Below are positions 43,759-52,614 of a DNA stretch of 64,000 bases, piece by piece. The first letter of the stretch is position 1. Each line of letters begins with the position of its first letter. The translations under genes and the position numbers were made by a program. The notes beneath the pieces are model-generated. The model worked only from the letters and a program-made list of their open reading frames with translations. It searched no databases and was not told the origin of the DNA. Origin of the DNA: Bacteroidales bacterium. Its GTDB lineage: Bacteria; Bacteroidota; Bacteroidia; Bacteroidales; UBA12077. The DNA lies in the NCBI GenBank assembly GCA_021108325.1, contig JAIORB010000101.1, positions 1-64,000 on the forward strand, in the 5' to 3' direction.

Positions 43759-45558
43759 ATGATAGATAAGGAATTAAACGATAAGATCAAAATAAAAGAC
43801 TTTCTGGAGACTTATTCTGTAAAAGACATTTCACACACATTTGCACAGATTGATAATAAATTAATGTCGCTGCATGAATGTTCAGCGGATGATTTTCTTC
43901 ATTTAAATAGCGATTTTAAGAATTTATATAAGCAATCTAAAATAATCTCAAATAATGTAAATACTATTTTCGATATATTTAATACAAATAAAAATAAGGA
44001 ACTATATAATGAGATTCATTCTTTTTTTGATAGTATAAAAAACCAGGCAAATATTTTTGAACAAAAAATATCATTAACTATAGGATTCCTGGGGGTATTG
44101 TCAAATCAACTTAGATTTGTATTTTTTCCTCTAAAGAATTTTGGTCAAAATCTAATGAGCCTGAAATATCTATTGGCAAATTTAAATTTGTCATTACCAA
44201 TTACTACCGATTCTTCCGAAATTATAGATCAATATATATTAGTTGAAGAGAAAATAGAAAAAATAAAATTATTATCTGAAAGAATATCAAAAAGCCTAAA
44301 CCATCTTCGTAAAATTTCAAAAATAACATATTCAAACTTTTCACAAGTAAAGAATCAAAGCGAAATTAATATTGAAGCTTTATTGTTAAGTGTCAGGTCT
44401 GGAATAAATGGTATAGAGAAAAAATATACTAACAATAAAGAATGTATCCCTAAAATCAGGAGAACAACAAATAAATCAGCAAATAGTATTAGTGATATTA
44501 TTAAAAAACTCCAGTATCAGGATATCATAAAACAAAAAATGGAGCATATTCAACAAACTCATAGAGACCTGATTAGTGAGCTTAATAAATTTGGGAATCT
44601 TTCAAATGATGAAAAACACTTAAACGATAAGGCGAAGTTCTTTATTCGAATAAGAGATATTGCAGGATTGCAGGCAGCACAGTTAATTCAGGCCAATAAG
44701 GAATACCAGTCAGCCTTAAATATCATTGTTAATAATTTTATGCAGGTCGGCGATAATATGAAAGTTATCTCTGAAATGTGTGGAAATATTAATGAAGATG
44801 AAAATGAAGATGAAATAAATTTGTTTACTGATATTGTTGATCAAATTGCATTTACTGAGGATAACTTTAGAAGTAAGTTTGATCAAAACAAAAAATTAAA
44901 TAAAGATGTTACTTTAATTGAACACCAATTAGAGCAATCAGAAAAATATTTCACAGTTCTTAAAAATTTGACTTCTGAACTAAATCAGAATATGGAGTTG
45001 TATTTTGATAATATTCATAAACATACCCCGGTAGATGAGAGTATAACAGAGTCTCTTAATCAGGTGAAAAATTTATTTGTTGAAATTAATAAAAATGCAT
45101 CAAGTTTAGATGAAGTAACTGAAAAGCTATATCCAATTAAAAAAAGAGTTCAGAATATTATAATTGAATATAAGAAGCTAACTTTAAATATGGATTTTAG
45201 TGAAACAAAGGACATTGTGTCACAATTACACTCTTTCAGAAAAAATGTAGACAGTAAGTTAAAAGAAAATCAAGACATAAGTAATCAAGTATTAGAAAGT
45301 ATTAAAAAGTCAATATCAGAGATAAAATACTATGATTATTTTGAAAATATCATTGAAGAAATTATCTCAGAGTTAAATACAATAAATTACAATCTTAAGA
45401 TTCATAGTAGTGAAGTAAATAACTCAATAGATGAAAATTTGATAAAGATTAAAGAATATTATACGATGGAAACTGAGCACAAAATTCATGATCAGATTTC
45501 AAAAGGCATAGAATCGGATATTGATAATGAAGAAGATGGTGAAATAGAGTTTTTCTAA
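43759..45558 (+). CDS. Long coiled-coil protein with CheZ-like QDxxxQ motif
   Basis: 599 residues, almost entirely helical, no transmembrane helix or signal peptide. Residues 254-259 read QDIIKQ inside KKLQYQDIIKQKMEHI, matching the CheZ helix (QDLTGQ; catalytic Asp and Gln four residues apart). A weaker copy lies at 521-534 (EIKYYDYFENIIEE). No MCP signalling tip is found. By motif the protein could dephosphorylate CheY-P. The flanking genes encode a receiver domain (6 bp upstream) and a STAS protein. The ending is acidic (SDIDNEEDGEIEFF). Function inferred only. Confidence 0.75.
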   Translation: MIDKELNDKIKIKDFLETYSVKDISHTFAQIDNKLMSLHECSADDFLHLNSDFKNLYKQSKIISNNVNTIFDIFNTNKNKELYNEIHSFFDSIKNQANIFEQKISLTIGFLGVLSNQLRFVFFPLKNFGQNLMSLKYLLANLNLSLPITTDSSEIIDQYILVEEKIEKIKLLSERISKSLNHLRKISKITYSNFSQVKNQSEINIEALLLSVRSGINGIEKKYTNNKECIPKIRRTTNKSANSISDIIKKLQYQDIIKQKMEHIQQTHRDLISELNKFGNLSNDEKHLNDKAKFFIRIRDIAGLQAAQLIQANKEYQSALNIIVNNFMQVGDNMKVISEMCGNINEDENEDEINLFTDIVDQIAFTEDNFRSKFDQNKKLNKDVTLIEHQLEQSEKYFTVLKNLTSELNQNMELYFDNIHKHTPVDESITESLNQVKNLFVEINKNASSLDEVTEKLYPIKKRVQNIIIEYKKLTLNMDFSETKDIVSQLHSFRKNVDSKLKENQDISNQVLESIKKSISEIKYYDYFENIIEEIISELNTINYNLKIHSSEVNNSIDENLIKIKEYYTMETEHKIHDQISKGIESDIDNEEDGEIEFF

Positions 45559-45633
45559 CCCCCCTAAATATTAATTATGAAAAAAAAAGAAAAAAATATT
45601 CAGATAAAACCGTCAAAGAAAAAAGGAGAAAGC

Positions 45634-45900
45634 ATGGCAAATATAATACTTGAGAATGAGCTTACTATTTTTTCTATTGAAAGCATGAAAGATAAAATAA
45701 TTGAAGCCGTAATGAAATATGATCATGTTGAATTTGCATTAAAGAATATAAATAATGTGGATATGACATTTATTCAGCTATTATGTTCTGTTAAAAAAAC
45801 AGCTAAAACACTTAATAAGAAAGTATCATTTGATGTTGAACTATCTGATGATATTAAATCATTATTAAATAATTCTGATTTAAGTAAAGTATTAATATAA
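45634..45900 (+). CDS. STAS-domain protein
   Basis: The start at 45634 is chosen because AAAAGGAG sits 5-10 bases before this ATG; an upstream in-frame ATG at 45577 would add 19 lysine-rich residues with no ribosome site. The 88-residue product is a STAS domain of the MlaB/SpoIIAA type (IFSIESMKDKIIEAV, NINNVDMTFIQLLCS). In the anti-anti-sigma position where a phospho-serine is common, a threonine occurs (VDMTFIQ). It sits between the CheZ-like coiled-coil gene and cheY, hinting that STAS-mediated partner switching connects to chemosensory signalling. Confidence 0.82.
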   Translation: MANIILENELTIFSIESMKDKIIEAVMKYDHVEFALKNINNVDMTFIQLLCSVKKTAKTLNKKVSFDVELSDDIKSLLNNSDLSKVLI

Positions 45901-45921
45901 AATATCGAAATTCTTAAAGTT

Positions 45922-46287
45922 ATGAGCAAAAATATCTTAATTGTCGATGATTCGGAAAGTATACGGGAAGTTGTAAGTTTTACACTCGAAAATGAAGGTT
46001 ACAATGTACTTGTTGGTGTTGATGGGAAAGATGCATTAAAATTTCTCGATGGAACTCATATTGATCTTATAATTACAGATCTTCACATGCCGATAATGGA
46101 TGGAATTGAGTTTATAAGAAATGTTAGAGCAACTGATCAATACAAACGAATTCCAATCTTGTTTCTTACAACCGAATCTCAAACTTCTAAAAAAATGGAA
46201 GCAAAAGAAGCCGGGGCTACCGGATGGATTATTAAACCATTTGTACCTGCAAAGTTAATTGGAGCACTTAAAAAAGTATTAAGATAA
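45922..46287 (+). CDS. cheY: CheY response regulator
   Basis: 121 residues, canonical CheY: IVDDSESIREV, phospho-acceptor aspartate in LIITDLHMPIMDG, T in FLTTES, and lysine in IIKPF. Its stop codon overlaps the cheA start by one base (TAATG), implying translational coupling with CheA, its probable kinase. Confidence 0.95.
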   Translation: MSKNILIVDDSESIREVVSFTLENEGYNVLVGVDGKDALKFLDGTHIDLIITDLHMPIMDGIEFIRNVRATDQYKRIPILFLTTESQTSKKMEAKEAGATGWIIKPFVPAKLIGALKKVLR

Positions 46288-48335
46288 TGGATAAATTCAG
46301 AAATAAATTTATAGAAGAAGCCACAGACAATATCAATGATCTGGAAGATGCTTTATTATTAATTGAAAATGATCCGGAAGATAAAGAGTTAATTGAAAGA
46401 ATTTTCAGGGCAATGCATTCCCTTAAAGGGGGAGGTGCAATGTTTGGGTTTAATACTTTAAGCGAGTTTACACATCATTTAGAAACATTATATGACTTAG
46501 TTAGAGAAGGAAAGTATAAAATAACAAGAAAGTTATTAGATGTTACTTTAGCTTCTGTAGATCATATGAAAGCACTTTTAGCTAATGATGATTTAGATGC
46601 TGCTGATTTAAGAACAATACATACTGAATTATCATTACAGATTAGGAAATTAATTGATAATGACAATGAAGAAAAACAAAAAGTCGTTATTGAAAAACCA
46701 CAAAACGATCAATCTGAAGTAAAATCGTATTATATATATTTTGAACCAGATAGTGATATTTTTAGCGATGGAACTAATCCTTTATTTTTGCTGGATGAAT
46801 TATATACATTAGGAGAGTGTAAAGTTTTTGCTCACTTTAATAAAATTCCTGAAATTGAGAAAATCGATATCACAAAATGTTATACATACTGGGAAATAAT
46901 ATTGGTTACCAGCGAAGATGTTAATGCAGTTACTGATGTATTTATTTTTGTTGAAGATCAATGTAAGCTGGAAATAAATGAGATAGCCGATTATGATATC
47001 ATACAAAATATTGAAGTTATAAATCAAATTTCTAAAATAGCTGAAGAAAAGACGGATGTTGGTGTTTCTGAAATACAAAAGATTATAAAGGATTTTTCAT
47101 CATCCAAAAAACAAAGTGTTTCGTTGGACGAAATGATAAAAATGAAAGGCCCTTTACCTTCAGTTAAAGAAAATGTTATATCCAGCATTAGGGTATCATC
47201 GGAGAAACTTGATCAGTTAATGAATTTAGTAAGTGAGATGGTTACTACGCAAGCTCGCTTGAGCCTTTATGCTGAACAGTCAACTGATGGTGAATTACTG
47301 ACAATTGCCGAGGATGTTCAAAAATTATCTCGTCAATTGCGTGATAATGCATTTGATATTGTTCTTGTACCCGTTGAAACAATGCTTACACGTTTTCAAC
47401 GATTAGTAAGGGATTTATCGAAAGAACTAAATAAAAATATTGTTTTTGTTGCTGAAGGGGCCGAAACAGAATTAGATAAAACAATTATTGAATCATTAAC
47501 AGATCCATTGTTACACATTTTAAGAAATTGTATCGACCATGGAATTGAATCTCCGGAAATAAGAAGCCAATTGGGTAAGCCAACACAAGGGAAAATATTA
47601 TTAAAAGCTTTTTATTCAGGTACAAATGTTCACATTCAAATTCATGATGATGGAGCAGGCATAGATCCCGAAAAAATAAAGAATATAGCAATTCAAAAAG
47701 GAATAATAAAGAAAGATGCGACATTATCAAAAAAAGAAATATTAGATTTAGTATTCTTACCCGGATTTTCAACAGCTGAAAATGTTACAGGCGTGTCAGG
47801 CCGCGGAGTAGGAATGGATGTTGTTAAGCGTAAATTATCAGAAATAAGAGGAGTTGTTGAACTTGAATCGGAAATAAACGAGGGAACAACATTAACAATA
47901 AAATTGCCATTAACATTATCAATTATTGATGGTTTATTAGTTAAAATAGCTAATAGCTTTTATATAATACCATTATCTGTAGTAGGTAAAATTTATGCTA
48001 CAGACCATGAGAATGTAGTAAACAAGTATAATAACCTTATTATCTTAGATGGAGAACAATTCCCATTTTATTATTTACGGGAAGAATTTGATTTACCTGA
48101 AGGAGAACAGGAAAGTGAACAAGTTATTGTTGTTTCGTATGAAGATAATAAAATAGGTATTGTTGTTGACGAAGTAGTTGGAGAGTATCAGGCAGTTCTA
48201 AAATCTTTAGGTAAAATGTATAAAAATCAAGAAATTATTTCGGGAGCAACAATATTAGGTGATGGTACGGTTGCTCTTGTAATGGATACAAATAAGATAA
48301 TTTCTAAATTTTCTCAGGATATGTTCAACAGTTAA
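46287..48335 (+). CDS. cheA: Chemotaxis histidine kinase CheA
   Basis: 682 residues. An HPt domain has phospho-accepting H44 in FRAMHSLKGGGAMFG, then a P2-like domain at about 147-235 (YYIYFEPDSDIF start), a dimerisation helix pair near 305 (SSEKLDQLMNLVSEMVTTQARL), an ATPase domain with LLHILRNCIDHGIE, DDGAGIDPE and GRGVGMDVVKRKL, and a C-terminal CheW-like domain. All blocks of a functional CheA are present. It starts one base inside cheY. With no flagellar genes nearby, its output is probably one of the local receivers. Confidence 0.96.
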   Translation: MDKFRNKFIEEATDNINDLEDALLLIENDPEDKELIERIFRAMHSLKGGGAMFGFNTLSEFTHHLETLYDLVREGKYKITRKLLDVTLASVDHMKALLANDDLDAADLRTIHTELSLQIRKLIDNDNEEKQKVVIEKPQNDQSEVKSYYIYFEPDSDIFSDGTNPLFLLDELYTLGECKVFAHFNKIPEIEKIDITKCYTYWEIILVTSEDVNAVTDVFIFVEDQCKLEINEIADYDIIQNIEVINQISKIAEEKTDVGVSEIQKIIKDFSSSKKQSVSLDEMIKMKGPLPSVKENVISSIRVSSEKLDQLMNLVSEMVTTQARLSLYAEQSTDGELLTIAEDVQKLSRQLRDNAFDIVLVPVETMLTRFQRLVRDLSKELNKNIVFVAEGAETELDKTIIESLTDPLLHILRNCIDHGIESPEIRSQLGKPTQGKILLKAFYSGTNVHIQIHDDGAGIDPEKIKNIAIQKGIIKKDATLSKKEILDLVFLPGFSTAENVTGVSGRGVGMDVVKRKLSEIRGVVELESEINEGTTLTIKLPLTLSIIDGLLVKIANSFYIIPLSVVGKIYATDHENVVNKYNNLIILDGEQFPFYYLREEFDLPEGEQESEQVIVVSYEDNKIGIVVDEVVGEYQAVLKSLGKMYKNQEIISGATILGDGTVALVMDTNKIISKFSQDMFNS

Positions 48336-48373
48336 AAGAAAATATATAATTAAAATATAAGGAGGGAATAAAT

Positions 48374-48940
48374 ATGAATAATAAAACAATTACTAAAATT
48401 AATTCTTATCTGTCATTTAATCTGGGTGATGAAGAATTTGCTGTTAATGTTAGCAAAGTACTTAACATACTCGAAATGCTAAAGATTACAGAAGTTCCAA
48501 AATCTCCTGAATATATGAAAGGTGTTATTAATTTAAGAGGAATAGTTTTACCTGTTATTGATACAAGAATAAAGTTTGGTATGACCCCAACCGAATATAC
48601 AAATAATACCTGTATTGTGGTTATGGAAATCGAAATGGATAATGATATTGTTCAGGTTGGAACTTTGGTTGATTCTGTTCAAGCCGTTCTGGAACTTCAA
48701 GATAGCCAGATACAACCACCACCTGATATAGGTAATAAATTTAAGTCTGAGTTTATATATGGCATGATAAAAGTGGATGAAAAATTTATTATGCTACTTG
48801 ATATGGAAAAGGTTTTTTCGGCAGACGAAATTATTTCAGTTAAAGAAAAAACAGAGAAGGGTGAAGTTAAAATTGAAGAAAAGGAACAAGTAATTAAAAA
48901 GAAAAAAGTAAAGAAAAGTAAATCAAAAGATAATTCATAA
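48374..48940 (+). CDS. cheW: Chemotaxis coupling protein CheW (copy 1)
   Basis: 188 residues. The CheW SH3-like pair is visible in NSYLSFNLGDEEFAVNVSKVLNILEM, VPKSPEYMKGVINLRGIVLPVID and the IKVDEKFIMLLDMEKVF end. It has a 40-residue lysine/glutamate tail missing in the second copy. A very strong Shine-Dalgarno (AAGGAGGG) precedes the start, unlike most genes here. It links CheA to receptors. It is close in sequence to the copy at 53300-53800. Confidence 0.95.
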   Translation: MNNKTITKINSYLSFNLGDEEFAVNVSKVLNILEMLKITEVPKSPEYMKGVINLRGIVLPVIDTRIKFGMTPTEYTNNTCIVVMEIEMDNDIVQVGTLVDSVQAVLELQDSQIQPPPDIGNKFKSEFIYGMIKVDEKFIMLLDMEKVFSADEIISVKEKTEKGEVKIEEKEQVIKKKKVKKSKSKDNS

Positions 48941-48979
48941 ATTCTTTTTAGGTTAGGGTTCATATTTATACATCTTTTG

Positions 48980-49008
48980 AAGAGGAGGGAGGACTCCTCC
49001 CTTCTCTT
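48980..49008. repeat. GC-rich hairpin between cheW and cheR
   Basis: GGGAGGACTCCTCCC forms a compact stem in purine-rich sequence (AAGAGGAGGGAGGA with CTCCTCCCTTCTCTT). It is far richer in G and C than the surrounding DNA. It lies 19 bases before the cheR ATG and could be a processing or attenuation site. Confidence 0.6.
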
Positions 49009-49026
49009 AAAATAAAAATAAATTTT

Positions 49027-49884
49027 ATGGTTGATTCTGCTTTAAATCAGATATTTAATGCAAAAATGACAAACAATGATTTTAATCGTTTAAGTGATTT
49101 TATATTTAAACAATCTGGAATTAAGTTGCCTTATGTTAAAAAAATAATGCTTCAAAGTCGTTTGCAGAAGCGATTAAGAGAATTAAAAATATCATCATAT
49201 AAAGAATATGCCGATTATGTTTTTAGTGATGATGGACAAAAAAATGAAATTATTCACATGCTCGATGTAGTAAGTACGAATAAAACGGATTTCTTCAGAG
49301 AACCTGTACATTTCGATTTTCTTACTAATGAAGTATTACCAGCATACATTGAAAAAAATTCCGTAAATAGAAATTTGAAAGTGTGGAGTGCAGGTTGTTC
49401 AAGTGGTGAAGAACCATACACGATAGCAATTACTCTAAATGAATTTAAGAAAAAAAATATTGATTTTGATTTTTCAATTACAGGAACAGATATTTCATTA
49501 CAAATTTTGCAAAAAGCAGTATTAGCTGTTTATAAAGAAGAAAGAATAGCAAACGTTCCTCTTGAAATTAAAAAGAAATATTTTTTAAGAAGTAAAGACA
49601 AGGAAAAGAAAACAGTTCGTGTTGTGAAAATCTTAAGAGATAAGGTGAACTATCAGCGTTTAAATTTTATGGATAATACATATAATATTGCTGATGTTTT
49701 TGATGTTATTTTTTGTCGAAATGTATTAATTTATTTCAACAGGGAAACACAAGAACAAGTGATTAGTAAGTTGTGTAATAAATTAAAAGTGGGAGGTTGC
49801 TTATTTATAGGTCATTCAGAATCTATTCTGGGAATGAATCTTCCATTAGAACAAATAAAACCAACAATATTCAGGAGAATTTAA
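49027..49884 (+). CDS. cheR: Chemotaxis receptor methyltransferase CheR
   Basis: 285 residues. The N-terminal helical domain has FNRLSDFIFKQSGIKL, the linker DVVSTNKTDFFREPVHFDFL, and the SAM-binding core VWSAGCSSGEEPYTIAI and VIFCRNVLIYFNRET, all standard CheR. It methylates receptor glutamates. No cheB methylesterase gene is present in the window, so demethylation or adaptation must be handled elsewhere or not at all. It is followed 11 bp later by a kinase-like gene. Confidence 0.95.
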   Translation: MVDSALNQIFNAKMTNNDFNRLSDFIFKQSGIKLPYVKKIMLQSRLQKRLRELKISSYKEYADYVFSDDGQKNEIIHMLDVVSTNKTDFFREPVHFDFLTNEVLPAYIEKNSVNRNLKVWSAGCSSGEEPYTIAITLNEFKKKNIDFDFSITGTDISLQILQKAVLAVYKEERIANVPLEIKKKYFLRSKDKEKKTVRVVKILRDKVNYQRLNFMDNTYNIADVFDVIFCRNVLIYFNRETQEQVISKLCNKLKVGGCLFIGHSESILGMNLPLEQIKPTIFRRI

Positions 49885-49895
49885 ATTATTATACT

Positions 49896-50813
49896 ATGAG
49901 TGATTTAACCGATAAAGACCTAATTAATGAGCTAAAAAAACGTTTTGAGCAGAATAAAAATGCTCTTAAAGAAGTTCAGAAGCTTAATAAAGAATTAATA
50001 AAAGTAAATAAAAAGTTAGAAAATTCTGAAGCACTTAAAAGTCATTTTATTTCAAATATTACTAACGAAATAATTAATCCTTTTGCTTCAATATTAGCAC
50101 TCTCAAAGAATATTTTATCAGTAAAAAAAGAGAACTGGAAAAAAGTTTTTTCAATGGTTTCTTTAATATATTCTGAAGCTTTTAATCTTGATTTTCAACT
50201 TCGTAATATTTTTGTTGCAGCAAAACTCGAAGCAGGAGAGATATTTCCGGAAATTTTAAATGTTGATATTAAACATTTAACGGAAAGTGTAATCGACTCA
50301 TTTAAATATGAAACAAAAAAGAAAAAAATAAAAGTTACTTTTCAATTTAATATTGAAACCGAAAATAATAAACCTTTCTTTTTTAAGACTGATCCGGAAA
50401 AATTAAGATTGATCCTGTCTAACTTATTAAGCAATGCAATTAAATTTAGTTCTGAAAAGAAAGAAATAATAATTGATGCAAGTATTGAAAATAATGAATT
50501 AATTGTTTCTGTTAAAGATTATGGAACAGGCATATCTTTAGAAAATCAAAAAATTATTTTTGATAGATTTAAAAAACTGGATTCTGGAATTAATTCAATT
50601 CGCAGGGGGCATGGTCTCGGCCTATCAATTAATAAAGTATTACTTGATTTATTATATGGAAGTATTAATATTAAAAGTGAAATGGACAAAGGAGCTAATT
50701 TCACAATTTCAATTCCTGAAAATGAATCTCAGGTTAGTGGTTTTGCATTTGATGGGAATGAATTATTCTTTGACGATGATCAGGAATTTGATGTAGAACC
50801 TGATACCTTTTAG
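49896..50813 (+). CDS. Histidine-kinase-like protein lacking the phospho-accepting histidine
   Basis: The ATG at 49896 (MSDLTDKDLINELKK) is 11 bp after cheR; a 99-base N-terminal extension is possible in frame but would read through the cheR end. 305 residues: an N-terminal coiled coil, an HisKA-like helix where the H-box reads NITNEIINP, with N57 in place of histidine, and an HATPase_c domain (LLSNAIKFS, DYGTGIS, RGHGLGLSINK). It has no REC or PAS domain. It cannot autophosphorylate on the usual histidine; it may bind another kinase or ATP (inference). Located between cheR and cheD. Confidence 0.85.
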   Translation: MSDLTDKDLINELKKRFEQNKNALKEVQKLNKELIKVNKKLENSEALKSHFISNITNEIINPFASILALSKNILSVKKENWKKVFSMVSLIYSEAFNLDFQLRNIFVAAKLEAGEIFPEILNVDIKHLTESVIDSFKYETKKKKIKVTFQFNIETENNKPFFFKTDPEKLRLILSNLLSNAIKFSSEKKEIIIDASIENNELIVSVKDYGTGISLENQKIIFDRFKKLDSGINSIRRGHGLGLSINKVLLDLLYGSINIKSEMDKGANFTISIPENESQVSGFAFDGNELFFDDDQEFDVEPDTF

Positions 50814-50827
50814 ATTTTGTTTTAAAG

Positions 50828-51301
50828 ATGAATAATCTCGAATCACATTTTTTGTACCCGGCAGCTCTGTTTGTAAGCAAGAAACCTTTTCAGATTAATA
50901 CAATCTTAGGTTCTTGTGTTTCGGTTTGTTTTTGGGATGCTAAATTAAAAACAGGAGGTATGTGTCATTACATGCTCCCATACTGGAATGGAGAAGGATT
51001 AGCTTCTCCCAAATATGGAAATATTGCAATTGAAAAACTGTTAGAAAAAATGCATTCTTTAGGATCTAGTAAAATTAATATTGTTGCTAAAGTTTTTGGT
51101 GGTGGCGAAGTTATTAAAACTAAAAATCCTCAGTTTAACATTGGAGAAAGAAATATAAAGTTAGCATGGGAACAGCTTAAAGAATTGAAAATTCCTATAG
51201 TTAGCTCAAGTGTGGGTGGTAAAAACGGAAGAAAAATAATATTCTATACCGAAACCGGTGAAGTAAAACAGCGATACGTGAAAGGACAATCAAAAGATTA
51301 A
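50828..51301 (+). CDS. cheD: Chemoreceptor glutamine deamidase CheD
   Basis: 157 residues. LGSCVSVCFWD carries catalytic cysteine C30 and GGMCHYMLP the histidine H47, spaced 17 residues apart as in other CheD proteins. KVFGGGEVI and the GGKNGRKIIF beta strand are also family features. It deamidates receptor glutamines. It starts 14 bp after the kinase-like gene. Its presence together with CheR but without CheB or CheC here is unusual. Confidence 0.93.
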   Translation: MNNLESHFLYPAALFVSKKPFQINTILGSCVSVCFWDAKLKTGGMCHYMLPYWNGEGLASPKYGNIAIEKLLEKMHSLGSSKINIVAKVFGGGEVIKTKNPQFNIGERNIKLAWEQLKELKIPIVSSSVGGKNGRKIIFYTETGEVKQRYVKGQSKD

Positions 51302-51400
51302 AATATTTTTGTGCATTATGGATAATGTATATTAAACAATATTTTAATAAACAAAATATTATTAATTTTAGTCTATCTGAACGAAAGGATTAACTGACAG

Positions 51401-52369
51401 ATGAAGAAAATTTTGCTTATTGAACCCGATATAAAATTGCTTGATCAAACAAGTGTTTTTTTAAACAGCAAAAATTTCGATGTAATTTCAACTTCTGAAG
51501 GAACCTCAGGTATACAGAAAGCACTTGAGTTTCTTCCGGATATTATTCTTTGCGATTCGGATGTGCCCGGTTTAAATGGCTATGAAATTTTTAATACACT
51601 GTTACAAATTAATTCAACTGCAATTATTCCTTTCGTTTTTTTAATGAATAAAGCTTCTGATGAGGATGTGCGTGCTGCTATGAATATAGGTGCCAATGAT
51701 TATCTTGAAAAACCATTTGACCAGAATGACTTATTAAAGTTAATAGAGATAAGATTAGAAAAACAGGAAAAAATCTTTGGTTTAGCCGACGAAAAATTTA
51801 ATACCTTAATGGAGTATTCAACTGATGGTGCTTTTATATATCAGGATAAAAAATTCTCTTATGTTAATAAAAAGTTTTGTGAGATACTGGGATATTCAAA
51901 AAAAGAATTAATAGGGATGAGTTTAGTAAATTTTATTTACAAGGATGACATCCATATGGTAGTAGAAAAAATTGATAGATGCTTGAAAGGAATATTTAAA
52001 GAAATTAAGATTGAATTTAGGGCAATAAACCGAGATAGGAATTTAATTAGTATTGAACTATCTGGAAATGTTTTAAAAATCAGGGGAAGGAAGAGTTTAG
52101 TTGGTTCGTTACGAAGTGCAGACGTTTATTCAATAGCTAAAAAATGCAAGAGTATAAATAGAAAGGATATAAAATTTACTAAAAGAGAAAAAGAAGTATT
52201 GCATCTTATTTGTGAAGGTCATTCAAATAATGAAATAGCTAAAAAGCTTAATATAAGTGGTAGAACAGTTGAAGGACATAAGGCAAATCTTTTGTGTAAA
52301 ACAAATTGTAAGAATTCTGTTAGTTTAGCTGTTTTTGCAATTAAATATGACTTATATGAAATTTGTTAA
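51401..52369 (+). CDS. REC-PAS-LuxR response regulator
   Basis: 322 residues. Residues 1-120 are a receiver domain (IEPDIKLLDQ, phospho-acceptor aspartate in IILCDSDVPGLNG, lysine in LEKPF). Residues 125-235 form a PAS domain (EYSTDGAFIYQDKKFSYVNKKFCEILGYS). The C-terminal 65 residues are a LuxR/GerE HTH (FTKREKEVLHLICEGHSNNEIAKKLN, SGRTVEGHK). It is the only DNA-binding output in the locus, so it is the strongest candidate target of this chemosensory pathway, regulating transcription. Confidence 0.93.
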   Translation: MKKILLIEPDIKLLDQTSVFLNSKNFDVISTSEGTSGIQKALEFLPDIILCDSDVPGLNGYEIFNTLLQINSTAIIPFVFLMNKASDEDVRAAMNIGANDYLEKPFDQNDLLKLIEIRLEKQEKIFGLADEKFNTLMEYSTDGAFIYQDKKFSYVNKKFCEILGYSKKELIGMSLVNFIYKDDIHMVVEKIDRCLKGIFKEIKIEFRAINRDRNLISIELSGNVLKIRGRKSLVGSLRSADVYSIAKKCKSINRKDIKFTKREKEVLHLICEGHSNNEIAKKLNISGRTVEGHKANLLCKTNCKNSVSLAVFAIKYDLYEIC

Positions 52370-52438
52370 ATAGCCCGAATTACTATTTATTACTTTTTTG
52401 AATAACGCCCCCTAAATGGACCGATAAGGAATGAAAAT

Positions 52439-52458
52439 TTAACCCAAATTTGGGTTAA
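52439..52458. repeat. Perfect 20-bp palindrome
   Basis: TTAACCCAAATTTGGGTTAA reads identically on both strands. It lies 70 bases after the LuxR-type gene stop. It could be an operator for a dimeric regulator, possibly the LuxR-type protein itself. Confidence 0.75.
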
Positions 52459-52614
52459 AATATCAATTTAGTACTGTTTGCATTTTAGAAAACTAATACG
52501 TATTACTACCTGGTTTTAGTAAAAAACTATCAATTTGTAATTTCTTTGATGATTGAGTAATGGCATATAACCTAAGCAACTAACAACCAGTCATATATAT
52601 GGATTAATGCCTAA

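Noticed and set aside
45577-45633. Upstream ATG for the STAS protein
   Set aside because: It would add 19 mostly lysine residues before a conserved domain, while a strong Shine-Dalgarno precedes the later ATG at 45634.
49797-49895. N-terminal extension of the H-less kinase into cheR
   Set aside because: The extra residues are an out-of-frame reading of the conserved cheR end; the ATG at 49896 gives a normal coiled-coil start.
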